Part shown: positions 34,659 through 42,633 of the stretch, piece by piece
Layout: each line of letters opens with the position of its first letter
How positions within the stretch are numbered: position 1 is the first letter of the stretch
Assembly (NCBI RefSeq): GCF_005795905.1
Contig: NZ_VAWE01000002.1
Location: forward strand, 62,001 to 126,000
Length of the DNA stretch: 64,000 nt
From: Streptomyces marianii
Lineage (GTDB): Bacteria > Actinomycetota > Actinomycetes > Streptomycetales > Streptomycetaceae
Direction of reading: 5' to 3'
Translations under genes and position numbers: made by a program
The notes under the pieces: generated by a model
Told to the model about the DNA's origin: nothing
Seen by the model: only the letters and a program-made list of their open reading frames with translations
The model's database searches: none

Positions 34659-35110
34659 GCCGGTCTCACCGCCTCCCGGGCCGCGACGGAACGGACCAGC
34701 GCCGGAAGGGGCTCGCCCTCCAACGGCCGGGCCGCGTCCCCGGCCCGGTCCGCTCCGGCCGCACCCCGGCACGGGTCCGGCGGCTGAGCGCGGGCCTGGT
34801 CGAGTCGCTGCGCCGGCAGGGCCTGCGTATATCTCCGGGCCGCCGCGGTTACAGCCGTCTGGGCCTCCGGCTCACCGCGGCGCCGGGCCCGCTCGGTCCC
34901 TGCTCTTGCCAGCGGGCCGCGAAGCGGGATCTCCAGCGTCGGCACCGCTGGTCGGGCGCGGGTGGCGGCGCTCATCGTGGCGCCCGAGCTCGCAGCGGGG
35001 ACGCCATCTGCCCGCGCTTCAGACCGCCGAGGGGTGACGGCGTCGGCGCGAAGCCTGCGGAGCGCGGCGGGGCGAGGCATGCTCGGACCGGACGCGAGGA
35101 CGGTGGTCAT
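34655..35110 (-). CDS. Hypothetical Ala/Arg-rich protein of the replication operon
   Basis: This 151-residue product lies between the large HTH protein and the primase, with 4-base overlaps on both sides (ATG over the upstream TGA, TGA over the downstream GTG). Its composition is rich in Ala, Arg and Pro, with no recognised motif. The position and overlaps are the main evidence that it is translated. Confidence 0.6.
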   Translation of the reverse strand: MTTVLASGPSMPRPAALRRLRADAVTPRRSEARADGVPAASSGATMSAATRARPAVPTLEIPLRGPLARAGTERARRRGEPEAQTAVTAAARRYTQALPAQRLDQARAQPPDPCRGAAGADRAGDAARPLEGEPLPALVRSVAAREAVRPA

Positions 35111-37812
35111 GCCGCGTTCACCGCCTCCCGCGCGAAGGCGCCGGTGTGCTCGCCGCCGTCCTCGGCAGGGTTCTGGTCGGCGAGCTCGGCGCAGCGCCGC
35201 GGCCAGTCGGTCGCCGCCGCCCGCGGAGGCTGCTCACCCCGCACGATGCGCAACTGTCGGCACCGCTCGGCGAACAGGAACTCCACCGCCCGCTGCAGGG
35301 CCTCGTCCGCGCACCGCTCGGCGGCCTCCTGCGCCATTACCCGGTTCGGGAACCGGTGCGCCGAACGCATCTTGGCGTCGTACGCCAAGTCCGCCTCCGC
35401 CTGGGCCCGCTCCGAGCGCATCAGCCGCCCGCTCAGGCTCTCGCGCCGCCGGTCGCGGAGCTTCTCGGCCGTCTCCCGCACAGCGAACAGCAGCTCGATG
35501 TCGGCCAGGCCCTCGGCGCGCAGCTTCTCCAGGTGCTGCTCCAGCAGCGCTCGGGTGTCCTGCGTGCACCGGGCCGTCGTCTCGGCGACGGCGGCCGCGT
35601 CGCTGAGGTCGGCCCGGGCCATGACCGCGAGGTCGACCGCCTCGGCCACCAGCTGCTCCACCGACCGGCGCTGGGTGCATGACATGCACAGGCCGGCCGC
35701 GTCCGGGAGCCCGCAGTCCGCGCACGGCGCCGCCAGGCGCGCCTGCTCGGCCGCCGCGTACTGGGCGCGGCGTTCCTCGATGGCCCGGGCGCGGGCCTCC
35801 TGCTGGGCCAGCACCTGCTCCCGCCGCACGGCCTGGGCCGCGGCCTCCGACGCCACCACGGCGTTGAGCCGCTTCTCGATCTCGGCCTGCAGCACCTGCG
35901 GCTGGGCGCCGGCCAGCTCCCGGGACGTCTCCGCCGCGATACGGGCGCGCAGTGCGCGCCGGTCACCGATCAGCGCCTGGCAGCTGGGGCAGTCCCCGCC
36001 GGTGTCCATCCGCCGGCCCTCGTCGCACAGCTGCGACCAGCACCACGCCCGTTGGATCAGGCCCCGGCCCAGGATCCAGCCGACGGGATCGGTCACCGTC
36101 CGGCCCATCTGCTGATCGAGCCGCCGCTCAAGACGCTCGGCGAGGACCTGCTCGGCATCCTCCGGCCCGACGATCCCGCGCACCACACCGAGCTGGACCC
36201 GCACCGCCGCAGCCACATGCCGCCGGGCCGCCGGACGCACGATCCGCTCCCACACGCCCCGCACCGGAGCAAGCACCGACTCCAGACCCGCCGGCAGGGC
36301 CGCGGGCCGGACGAACACCGGCGCTCCCAGCTGCTGGACGCGAGCCTTCACCGGGCCGCACTCGGCCGACCGCCCCCACTCACCTGCAAGATCCGGATGC
36401 TGTTCCCCGCGCAGCGGGCCGCCCAGCCCCCGCTCGGCGGCACTATCGGGCACCTCAGTCTGCTCCTGGCCGTCCTCGCGGGCGTACGCGCCTCTCGGCA
36501 GACCACCGCACCCCCGATCGGCTTCGCCGGAAAACCCACCATCAAGCGAGAGAGAACCACCGAGAGACACCACCTGCGGGTGGTCGGCGTGGAGGGGTGC
36601 ACCAGCAGGGCGCTCCACCACACCGGTCCCCGACCCCGCCTCCGGGGCCTCTTCCCCGCTGATTACCGGGCCGTCGGACTGCTGACCGGCACCAAGATCC
36701 CCGAGTGCAGCAGCGGGGCGCTGGACTTCCCCGGGCTCGACATCGTCGAACGACTCCTGCCGCCAACCCTCCCCCGACAGCACCAGCACCTCACCCGAGA
36801 CCACCTCGTCCTCGCCGTCCGCCGAGGCGCACACGCACGAGCAACGCCCCTCCGGCTCCTCGCCACCGTCCTCGACCACCACCCTCGGCGCCCAGCCGCG
36901 CCCGAACGCCGCCGCGATCGCCGGAACCACCAGCCGCGCCTTGCCGAACTGGCCGTCCTCCGTCGTCCCGCGCACCACCTCGACCAGCCGCAGACGCTCC
37001 AGCCGGTCGACGACCTTCCCACCGCCGGACACCGAACAGCCCAGCGCCTTCGCGACCGTGGCATCCGCGCGCCCGCGGCCCTCCTTCACCGAACCGCCCA
37101 CCAAGCGCACCCGCCCGTTCGGACGGGTCTGCAGCGCCAGGAGCAGCAGCGCCAGCCGGTCCGTCGCCGCGCCCCTCCCCCGCCGTGCCGCCAGCAGCCC
37201 GGGCGGCGTCACCGGGCCGTCCTTCGGCGCCCAACCCGGCGCGAACAACGCCTCGCAGAACCGCAACAGCGTCGCCAGGTCCTTACGAGCCAGGGCCAGC
37301 GGGTGCATCGGATCACCGCTCTCCCGCGCCGCGAGCAGCGGAAGCAGCTTCCACTCCAGCCCCGCCACCCGGCCGGACTCCTCCGTCCACGGATCCGTCT
37401 CCACCACACCGGCTTCGCGCATGTCGGGCAGCACCGTGTGGTCGACGTACGACTCGGTCACCCCGAGCCACCGCCCCATCTCCCCCGCTCGCAACCGCAG
37501 CACGGCGCTGCGCGCCGGCGCCTTCGCCAGCAGCACCACCGCCGCCAGACGCACCGCATCGGACGCACCGTCAAGGGACCGGTCCGCAAGGAGACACCGC
37601 ACTGCGGCGTGCAGCCGGGCACGCATCACCCGGTTCAGCACCAACGGATCACCCGGCCCCGACTCCGGGACCGGACCCGCCAGCTCAACAACCTCGCCCG
37701 GGCGCGCACCGCGCGGCCAGGACGTACCAGAACGCTTGGAACGAGCTGCCCTATCAGCCGTTTTCGGCATGACTGAGCCAGCCCTCGTACGGACAGCGAT
37801 GATCTGCTCCAT
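35107..37812 (-). CDS. Large HTH and zinc-motif protein, candidate replication initiator
   Basis: This 901-residue protein has a winged-HTH-like segment at about 110-135 (G-R-W-L-G-V-T-E-S-Y-V-D-H-T-V-L-P) and more HTH-like helices to about residue 300. A low-complexity Gly/Glu-rich linker (about 320-470) follows. The C-terminal half is long and helical, coiled-coil-like, with two zinc-type Cys sets: C-P-S-C near 610, and C-A-D-C with C-M-S-C near 700. It is the first gene of the replication operon, directly downstream of the structured 37813-38667 region, so it may bind the origin. An in-frame ATG at 37770 is an alternative start. Confidence 0.65.
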   Translation of the reverse strand: MEQIIAVRTRAGSVMPKTADRAARSKRSGTSWPRGARPGEVVELAGPVPESGPGDPLVLNRVMRARLHAAVRCLLADRSLDGASDAVRLAAVVLLAKAPARSAVLRLRAGEMGRWLGVTESYVDHTVLPDMREAGVVETDPWTEESGRVAGLEWKLLPLLAARESGDPMHPLALARKDLATLLRFCEALFAPGWAPKDGPVTPPGLLAARRGRGAATDRLALLLLALQTRPNGRVRLVGGSVKEGRGRADATVAKALGCSVSGGGKVVDRLERLRLVEVVRGTTEDGQFGKARLVVPAIAAAFGRGWAPRVVVEDGGEEPEGRCSCVCASADGEDEVVSGEVLVLSGEGWRQESFDDVEPGEVQRPAAALGDLGAGQQSDGPVISGEEAPEAGSGTGVVERPAGAPLHADHPQVVSLGGSLSLDGGFSGEADRGCGGLPRGAYAREDGQEQTEVPDSAAERGLGGPLRGEQHPDLAGEWGRSAECGPVKARVQQLGAPVFVRPAALPAGLESVLAPVRGVWERIVRPAARRHVAAAVRVQLGVVRGIVGPEDAEQVLAERLERRLDQQMGRTVTDPVGWILGRGLIQRAWCWSQLCDEGRRMDTGGDCPSCQALIGDRRALRARIAAETSRELAGAQPQVLQAEIEKRLNAVVASEAAAQAVRREQVLAQQEARARAIEERRAQYAAAEQARLAAPCADCGLPDAAGLCMSCTQRRSVEQLVAEAVDLAVMARADLSDAAAVAETTARCTQDTRALLEQHLEKLRAEGLADIELLFAVRETAEKLRDRRRESLSGRLMRSERAQAEADLAYDAKMRSAHRFPNRVMAQEAAERCADEALQRAVEFLFAERCRQLRIVRGEQPPRAAATDWPRRCAELADQNPAEDGGEHTGAFAREAVNAA

Positions 37813-38439
37813 AATCGAGGTGGGAAGGGGACACCGGCACCGCGGCCCGTCTGGCTAGGGAAAGCACGAGAGACGGACGCGGCGACACCGGAACTCAGCT
37901 GGCTACTCGGCTCGGCAACACTCCCTCCAAGTAGTGCGAGCGGTGAAGGACTGGTAGGTCTGGACTCTTCGCATGTCGGCCAACCTGCAAGAGTCGGCTT
38001 GTGGATAGAGACCGATGCGCGGGAGGGCGCAGGTTGGGCTGCTGGCTGGGGCTTGAGCCGAGGATGACCAGCAGTGTGGGGAGCAGAAGATCAGCCCCTC
38101 GGCTGGCGGCTACGATCCGGCGCAGTTGAGGAGAAAAGGGAAACACCCATCGTCGCTGGTCTGCTGATCCTGCAGGCCAGCCACGACCTATTGGTTGTGG
38201 AGGACGCCATGTTCAGGTACTGGACAGGCGATGGAGCCGCGGGGGCCTCCATACCGGCGCTGCGGTGACCAACGCCTACTGGGCGGGCCAGGAACGCCCG
38301 TTACGGGGCATGGCTTCGAGGACCGAGTGGCTGCCGTGAGTCGCGAGAACTCGGGACAGGAATCGCAACCGTCGACGCGCGAGTGAGGCAACGCCGCCTG
38401 AGGGTGGGTAGCCGGTGCGCAGACAGGCCACTGGGGGCT

Positions 38440-38620
38440 TGACCGAGCGTAGGGTTGCGGACCCCACGCTCGACGGACCCGCAGAACGCAAGTGGATCAT
38501 GGTTACCAGTTTCGATGGGCATGACAACGGACACGTCTAGCCGAGGCTCCTGTCAGCGGAGACGACTCGGCTAGCGGCTGGTAACCTGGAGGATGGCGAG
38601 AGAGGCTACCTAGCCTTTTC
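38440..38620 (+). ncRNA. Candidate structured RNA
   Basis: Three nested complementary pairs lie in 38501-38586: GGTTACCAG (38501-38509) with CTGGTAACC (38578-38586), CTAGCCGAG (38537-38545) with CTCGGCTAG (38566-38574), and CTCC with GGAG inside. An upstream hairpin at 38444-38472 pairs CGAGCGT-A-GGGT with ACCC-C-ACGCTCG. A short stem AGGCT-ACCT-AGCCT (38603-38616) is followed by TTT. Stems, order and U-tail together look like a plus-strand non-coding RNA with its own terminator. A DNA origin structure is the alternative. Confidence 0.45.
38603..38619 (+). terminator. Short stem with U-tail
   Basis: AGGCT and AGCCT pair around an ACCT loop, and TTT follows immediately. The stem is short, but this is one of few sites in the window with the classical U-run. 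Confidence 0.4.
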
Positions 38621-38624
38621 GGTT

Positions 38625-38661
38625 CGGCACCCACCCTGTTTGCGGCAGTCGGTGGGTGCCG
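38625..38661. terminator. Bidirectional hairpin downstream of the HTH gene
   Basis: An 11-bp perfect stem is formed by CGGCACCCACC (38625-38635) and GGTGGGTGCCG (38651-38661), followed on the plus strand by TTCTCTTT. It starts seven bases past the stop of the minus-strand gene at 38668, so it probably terminates that gene. Confidence 0.7.
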
Positions 38662-38667
38662 TTCTCT

Positions 38668-39180
38668 TTATGCGGCGTCCTTGGCGACTCCTTCGTCGAA
38701 CTCGGCAGCCAGCCGTTGCTGCAACTTGGCGTGCCAAGCCCCGATTGGCAGAACGTGGTACGGCCAGTCCTGCGCGAGAGCTTCTTCACTGAGCTGCAGC
38801 AGCTGGTAGTCCTGGTGGGCAAGGGCGACAGACTCCGGAAAGGCTACGAGCCGCGTGCGGGGGTGGATCTTGTTTCCTCCTCCAGGCTCGGACGCCGCGA
38901 CCAGAAGTTCCATCACTATCCGGACGGCGTCCCAGTCACGCTGGAACGCTGCGGTCGTGCGCTCGCCCTGCTGCGTATCCCTGTTCGTGGACCTCGTCGC
39001 GCCGAGTGCTGCCGCGACCTGCGCCAGCACAACGTCGTGAGGACGGAGCTGGTCGGCCTCTGGCAGAAGCCCGATGCGTGCCAGGTTCTTGAGAGTTCCC
39101 GCCCCGACACCCGACCACTCGGACACGGTGCGCTGAGACACCGTTCCGTTTCGTCGCACGGCTGACCTGCGAGGCGGCAC
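38668..39180 (-). CDS. Small MerR-like HTH protein
   Basis: From a GTG at 39180 with GGAGGGAG five bases upstream, the product has 170 residues. The N-terminal S-Q-R-T-V-S-E-W-S-G-V-G-A-G-T-L-K-N-L is a MerR-like winged-HTH entry, followed by G-L-L-P-E and L-R-P-H-D-V-V-L-A-Q-V, typical of small actinomycete plasmid and phage regulators. The C-terminal half is helical with no known ligand domain. It lies between the partition locus and the structured origin-like block and may control copy number or partition genes. Confidence 0.7.
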   Translation of the reverse strand: MPPRRSAVRRNGTVSQRTVSEWSGVGAGTLKNLARIGLLPEADQLRPHDVVLAQVAAALGATRSTNRDTQQGERTTAAFQRDWDAVRIVMELLVAASEPGGGNKIHPRTRLVAFPESVALAHQDYQLLQLSEEALAQDWPYHVLPIGAWHAKLQQRLAAEFDEGVAKDAA

Positions 39181-39659
39181 TGGAACTCCCTCCGAACAGA
39201 GCTGTGGTGAGCACGAGGCTATCGTGTCGCGCTGCGAATCATACGACCCTCGCGCATTCTTGATGCAAACCCAGGTATGTCAGCGTGTCGTGGGTGCTGC
39301 CGCACCATCAGCCGGCGGATGGCCCTGCAGTCGAGCAAAGACGCAGGTGGGGAGGCATCCTTCACTCGGAAACGAAGGTGTCGGATGGGCAGCCGAGGGG
39401 GCAACAGCTAAGCATCTCATGCGTCCAAGTGCACGAGGGTCGTGCAGTTTGGTGGTCGAAACGGTGGCGATCGAAGCCAACGGTGCGCCGCCGAAGGGAA
39501 CGACCCGACCAGGCCGGACGGACCCCTACGCCTATTGCTGTCGCGTGTCCCTGTGTCCCGCCGCGTGTCCCGCCACGTGTCCCAGGTTGTGCAATTGTGA
39601 AACCGGGGTGTGAAGAAGGGGTGCGAACCAGTTTGGTTCGCACCCCTCCAGACCTCGGA
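39181..39659. other. Intergenic region with the left parS-like array
   Basis: This 479-bp gap is less GC-rich than flanking coding DNA. Apart from the repeat array at 39545-39606, no gene is supported; overlapping frames have random-looking codon use. Confidence 0.5.
39545..39606 (+). repeat. Centromere-like array, left copy
   Basis: GTGTCCC occurs four times at 39545, 39553, 39565 and 39577 (spacings 8, 12 and 12 bp), followed by GTGCAATTGTGAAAC (from 39589). A second array with the same order and spacing lies beyond parA at 42135-42193. Together they look like paired parS sites flanking parAB. Confidence 0.75.
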
Positions 39660-40781
39660 TCAGGCTGGCGCTTCGGCCTGCAGCTGTCCGAGGAATGACT
39701 GCACGATTACGTTGATCATGTGACCGTGCAGTCCTGTGGTCTTCGCCAGGAGGAGCTCGTCCATCATGTCGTCGAGCCACACGTCATTCGTCGTGCTGAT
39801 GCTGTAGTGGTTCGCCGAGGCGGATCCCCCCTCCTCACCCAGGTGCTGGTCGCGGAAGTCGTCCGCGGCCTTGATGAGGTCGGCGACCGGCACGTCGCGG
39901 ACCAGGGTGATGGCAGCATCGAGGTAGTGGCTGGGCTTGAGGTTTCGAAGCCCCAGCATCCGCTTGTCCTTCACCATCTGACGATTCACCGCAGTGGCGA
40001 CGTCGTCATGAAGGCGGATGTTGCGCTTCGCGTTCTTGTTGCCGGTTCGAGTGGCCTGGGCCAGGCGGTAGCTCTTGGCGAGTTCGTAGTAGGCCACTGG
40101 TAGCCCCTGCACCTTCTGCTCAAGTTGAGGCGGAAGGGCATCGAGCATCTTGCTCTCGGCGTAGCCGCTGGACGCGGGAAAGGCGGGCCCAGCTGTCCGG
40201 CGAAGGGTCATCTCGCCAGCGGGGGCTGTCGCCTCCTGCGCAGAGGATGACGTGCTGGCGCTGCGGGTCTCAGAGGCCGTAGTCAGCAGCAGAGGAGACC
40301 CAGAAGTCTGCTGGGCTGCGTGATCACCTTCTTGCGGAGGAATGAATGCTGCCTCCGCCACTGATCCCGGACCGACGATGCTGTTTCCGCCGCCGCTAGT
40401 CGAACTGGAGAGCGAAGTGGCAGGGGGGGTGGTGGGGGCTGTGGACGGCTGTGAGGCCGCCGGCTGTGCCAGGGGCTCAGCTGCTGCGCCAGGCTTCTCC
40501 GTGTGTTCAGGCGCAGGCGCTGCAGCTGACTCATCTGCAGCTGCGGACCTTGAGGTGGGGGAAGTCTCGGTGGGGCTACTAGCAGCGGCCGCCCCGTCAG
40601 CCCTCGGAGTACTGCCAGGGCCGCTTGTGGAAGCTTCTGCTTCGGGCGAGGAGCTCTCGCTGTTGATCTTCGAAAGGGCACCAGAAGCCGACAACTGGTT
40701 CAGGCGGCCGAATGCTGCGCTGGCCTTGGCTGTCCTCTTGCGAGGGGTAGGTGTCCTTCCCTTGCCTTTAGGTTCGGACAT
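39660..40781 (-). CDS. parB: ParB-like partition protein
   Basis: This 373-residue protein starts at an ATG that overlaps the ParA TAA by one base. Residues 1-190 are low-complexity (Ser, Ala, Pro, Thr). The C-terminal 170 residues are a helical DNA-binding-type domain with basic patches (R-T-G-N-K-N-A-K-R-N-I-R-L). There is no classical ParB/Spo0J signature, so the assignment rests on coupling to parA, the DNA-binding character and the flanking repeats. It probably binds the GTGTCCC arrays and loads ParA. Confidence 0.7.
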   Translation of the reverse strand: MSEPKGKGRTPTPRKRTAKASAAFGRLNQLSASGALSKINSESSSPEAEASTSGPGSTPRADGAAAASSPTETSPTSRSAAADESAAAPAPEHTEKPGAAAEPLAQPAASQPSTAPTTPPATSLSSSTSGGGNSIVGPGSVAEAAFIPPQEGDHAAQQTSGSPLLLTTASETRSASTSSSAQEATAPAGEMTLRRTAGPAFPASSGYAESKMLDALPPQLEQKVQGLPVAYYELAKSYRLAQATRTGNKNAKRNIRLHDDVATAVNRQMVKDKRMLGLRNLKPSHYLDAAITLVRDVPVADLIKAADDFRDQHLGEEGGSASANHYSISTTNDVWLDDMMDELLLAKTTGLHGHMINVIVQSFLGQLQAEAPA

Positions 40782-41695
40782 TACCGAGCCCCCAGTGCTT
40801 CGTGCTGCCAGGCAGCTTCGCGCTCCGCGATGACCGGGGCGGGAACACCGAGAACTTCCGCGAGCACAGACCCGAAGTAACCGAAGTCGTCCGGAATGGA
40901 TCCCCAGGTGTCGGCGATGCCTTCGAGTAGAGGGATGGTCCCTTCCAGGAGCTCGACCGTGGGCAGGCCGTCAGGGTGGTCGGCGCTCTCGCCTTGAATC
41001 AGACCCTGAATGTAGTCACGGGCGTTGGTGTAGCTACTGCGCTTGGGGAACGACTTCGCGAGCATGACCGACAGGTCGATGCGCTCGCCCATTTCCTCCA
41101 GAAGGTCAAACGTCGTGGTCAGCTGAACCACGTCGCCAACGTGCTGTTGCGTGGGCACGATCCCACGCTTGGTCAGCATCCAGGCCGTCTTGAGTACCCC
41201 CTTGTCCGTAGGCCCAACGTCGATGATGAGGTGCTTAAAGCCCCTCGCCATGAGGTCGGTTACCTGCTTGGCCATGGCGGATCCCGTGTAGCCGACCACG
41301 GTTACAAGGGGCGGCCAGTCTTCGCCGGCAGCCGCCTGCCACTTGAGGCACGTCTTGTTTGTGTCGTCGGCGTCTACGAGGAGAACCGGCTCCCCCGTGA
41401 GTGCCAGGATCAGTGCGATGTAGACGGACAGGGTCGTCTTCATCACTCCGCCCTTTGCGTTACCCATGGTGATCTTCACGCCGTCAGGCGTGTTAAGGGC
41501 GGCAAGGACAGCCGTCTTCAGCGGCTCCGGGAGTTCAGTGACCAGTTCCCTCACAGCGTCGGCAACGTGTGAGGGAACCGTCAGAGCAGGTGTGGTCGCT
41601 GGTTCGGCCCGGAACGTGGAGGGAACGAAGGGCTCTTCGCTTGCGGGGGAGGGGACCAGACCCTGTGTCTGTTGAGAGGCGAGATCGCGAGGCAT
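40781..41695 (-). CDS. parA: ParA-type partition ATPase
   Basis: The 304-residue ATPase has a deviant Walker A, G-N-A-K-G-G-V-M-K-T-T, at about 77-88. A Walker A' region V-L-L-V-D-A-D-D-T-N-K follows, and I-I-D-V-G-P is the Walker B strand. These identify the MinD/ParA family, which moves plasmid copies to daughter cells by ATP-driven DNA binding. The N-terminal 60 residues are low-complexity. Downstream overlap with parB and the flanking repeat arrays support a complete par locus, so the element is maintained as a plasmid. Confidence 0.92.
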   Translation of the reverse strand: MPRDLASQQTQGLVPSPASEEPFVPSTFRAEPATTPALTVPSHVADAVRELVTELPEPLKTAVLAALNTPDGVKITMGNAKGGVMKTTLSVYIALILALTGEPVLLVDADDTNKTCLKWQAAAGEDWPPLVTVVGYTGSAMAKQVTDLMARGFKHLIIDVGPTDKGVLKTAWMLTKRGIVPTQQHVGDVVQLTTTFDLLEEMGERIDLSVMLAKSFPKRSSYTNARDYIQGLIQGESADHPDGLPTVELLEGTIPLLEGIADTWGSIPDDFGYFGSVLAEVLGVPAPVIAEREAAWQHEALGAR

Positions 41696-42633
41696 GTGGA
41701 TCGTGTACCTGCTTACTTCTTGGCGAGATGCTACCTGGCTACCGAGCGCCCGCGTCAGCTGGCGCCGCAGCTACCCCCATATTGCGGTGGGTGCCGGATG
41801 GAGCGGGTCTTACGGGAGAGGGGCTACTCTCCTGTGCGTCCTGGTCGCTCTACGGCTGGTCGCTTTGGCGCCGAGTCGCCTAGGTGGGCACCCGGCTGCC
41901 ACCCGGTCTGTGGGATGGCGAGGACACGCTAGCAGAGGGGTGGTGTCCCCCCAGCCGGGACGCACGGAAGAGCACTCAAGCGAGTCCCTGTTTCTCGCGA
42001 TGGAGGCAACGTCGACCGCCCTGGCTGTTCTGTTGTTGAGCAGGATTCATTCCCGCATGCCGGGCGATGGCGCACTGAGGGGACTGCGGCGCTCGCTGGG
42101 AGCGGCGGCCACCGGAACGCCTCATTGGGCGGCTGTGTCCCTGTGTCCCCCCCTGTGTTCCCCCTTGTGTTCCCGGTAGTGCATTTGTGAAACGGCAGGT
42201 CAGAGGCCCTTTTTGCCATTCATTTACCTTGTTGGAGGGGTTCCCTCAGGGCTGGCAGCCAGCCTGCGAGGTGCGTTCCATGAAACCTGGAAGGTTGACG
42301 AAAGCGGCATAATGCGTGATCCAACTGTCAATGGATGTAAGTTACTTCATCCTCATTTCTCCCTGAGTTGAGATGTGTGCCACTGCTCAAGCGCAGCCCG
42401 CAATGAGTTGGAAGTGGTGACCAACAAGGAGCCGGCCCGGCAGGTGGCTGGCAGGACTAAGGGGATCTGACTGTCGGAAGGCCTCCAGCGCAGTTCGGTG
42501 ACCGCCGCGGACAGCCCACGTTTCGTGAACAGTCACACCCTGGCGGCAGAGGTGGAGCCCAGGCGCTGGCGCGGACTCTGTCCACAGGTGGATCACGGCA
42601 CGCTCTCCGCATCTAGACCAGAGGGAGTGGGAA
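41696..42633. other. Long intergenic region upstream of parA and spdB
   Basis: This 938-bp region contains the right parS-like array (42135-42193) and a stretch from about 42290 to 42370 that is unusually AT-rich for the window and probably holds promoters for parA or spdB. No frame has coding-type third positions. The 161-codon plus-strand frame at 41694 looks like noise. Confidence 0.5.
42135..42193 (+). repeat. Centromere-like array, right copy
   Basis: GTGTCCC at 42135 and 42143, then GTGTTCC at 42155 and 42167 (spacings 8, 12 and 12 bp), followed by GTGCATTTGTGAAAC at 42179-42193. Order, spacing and orientation equal those of the left array, with only a few base changes. Confidence 0.75.

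Larger units (their letters stand above)
37813..38667. other. Structured non-coding region, possible replication origin
   Basis: No gene is convincing here. AGCCGAG or its complement CTCGGCT occurs five times (37906, 38057, 38098, 38539, 38566). AGCCGAGG at 38056-38063 is inverted as CCTCGGCT at 38097-38104. The right end (38440-38661) is packed with stem-loops. The position, between the start of a Rep-like operon and a small HTH gene, fits an origin or copy-control locus. Confidence 0.5.

Noticed and set aside
39545..39606. GTGTCCC repeats as CRISPR or transposon ends
   Set aside because: Too short and too closely spaced for CRISPR; the same geometry recurs on the other side of parAB in direct orientation, which fits centromere sites and not inverted transposon ends.
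41694..42179. 161-codon plus-strand frame
   Set aside because: Runs through the parS-like array and lacks coding-type codon use; its start would overlap the parA promoter region.
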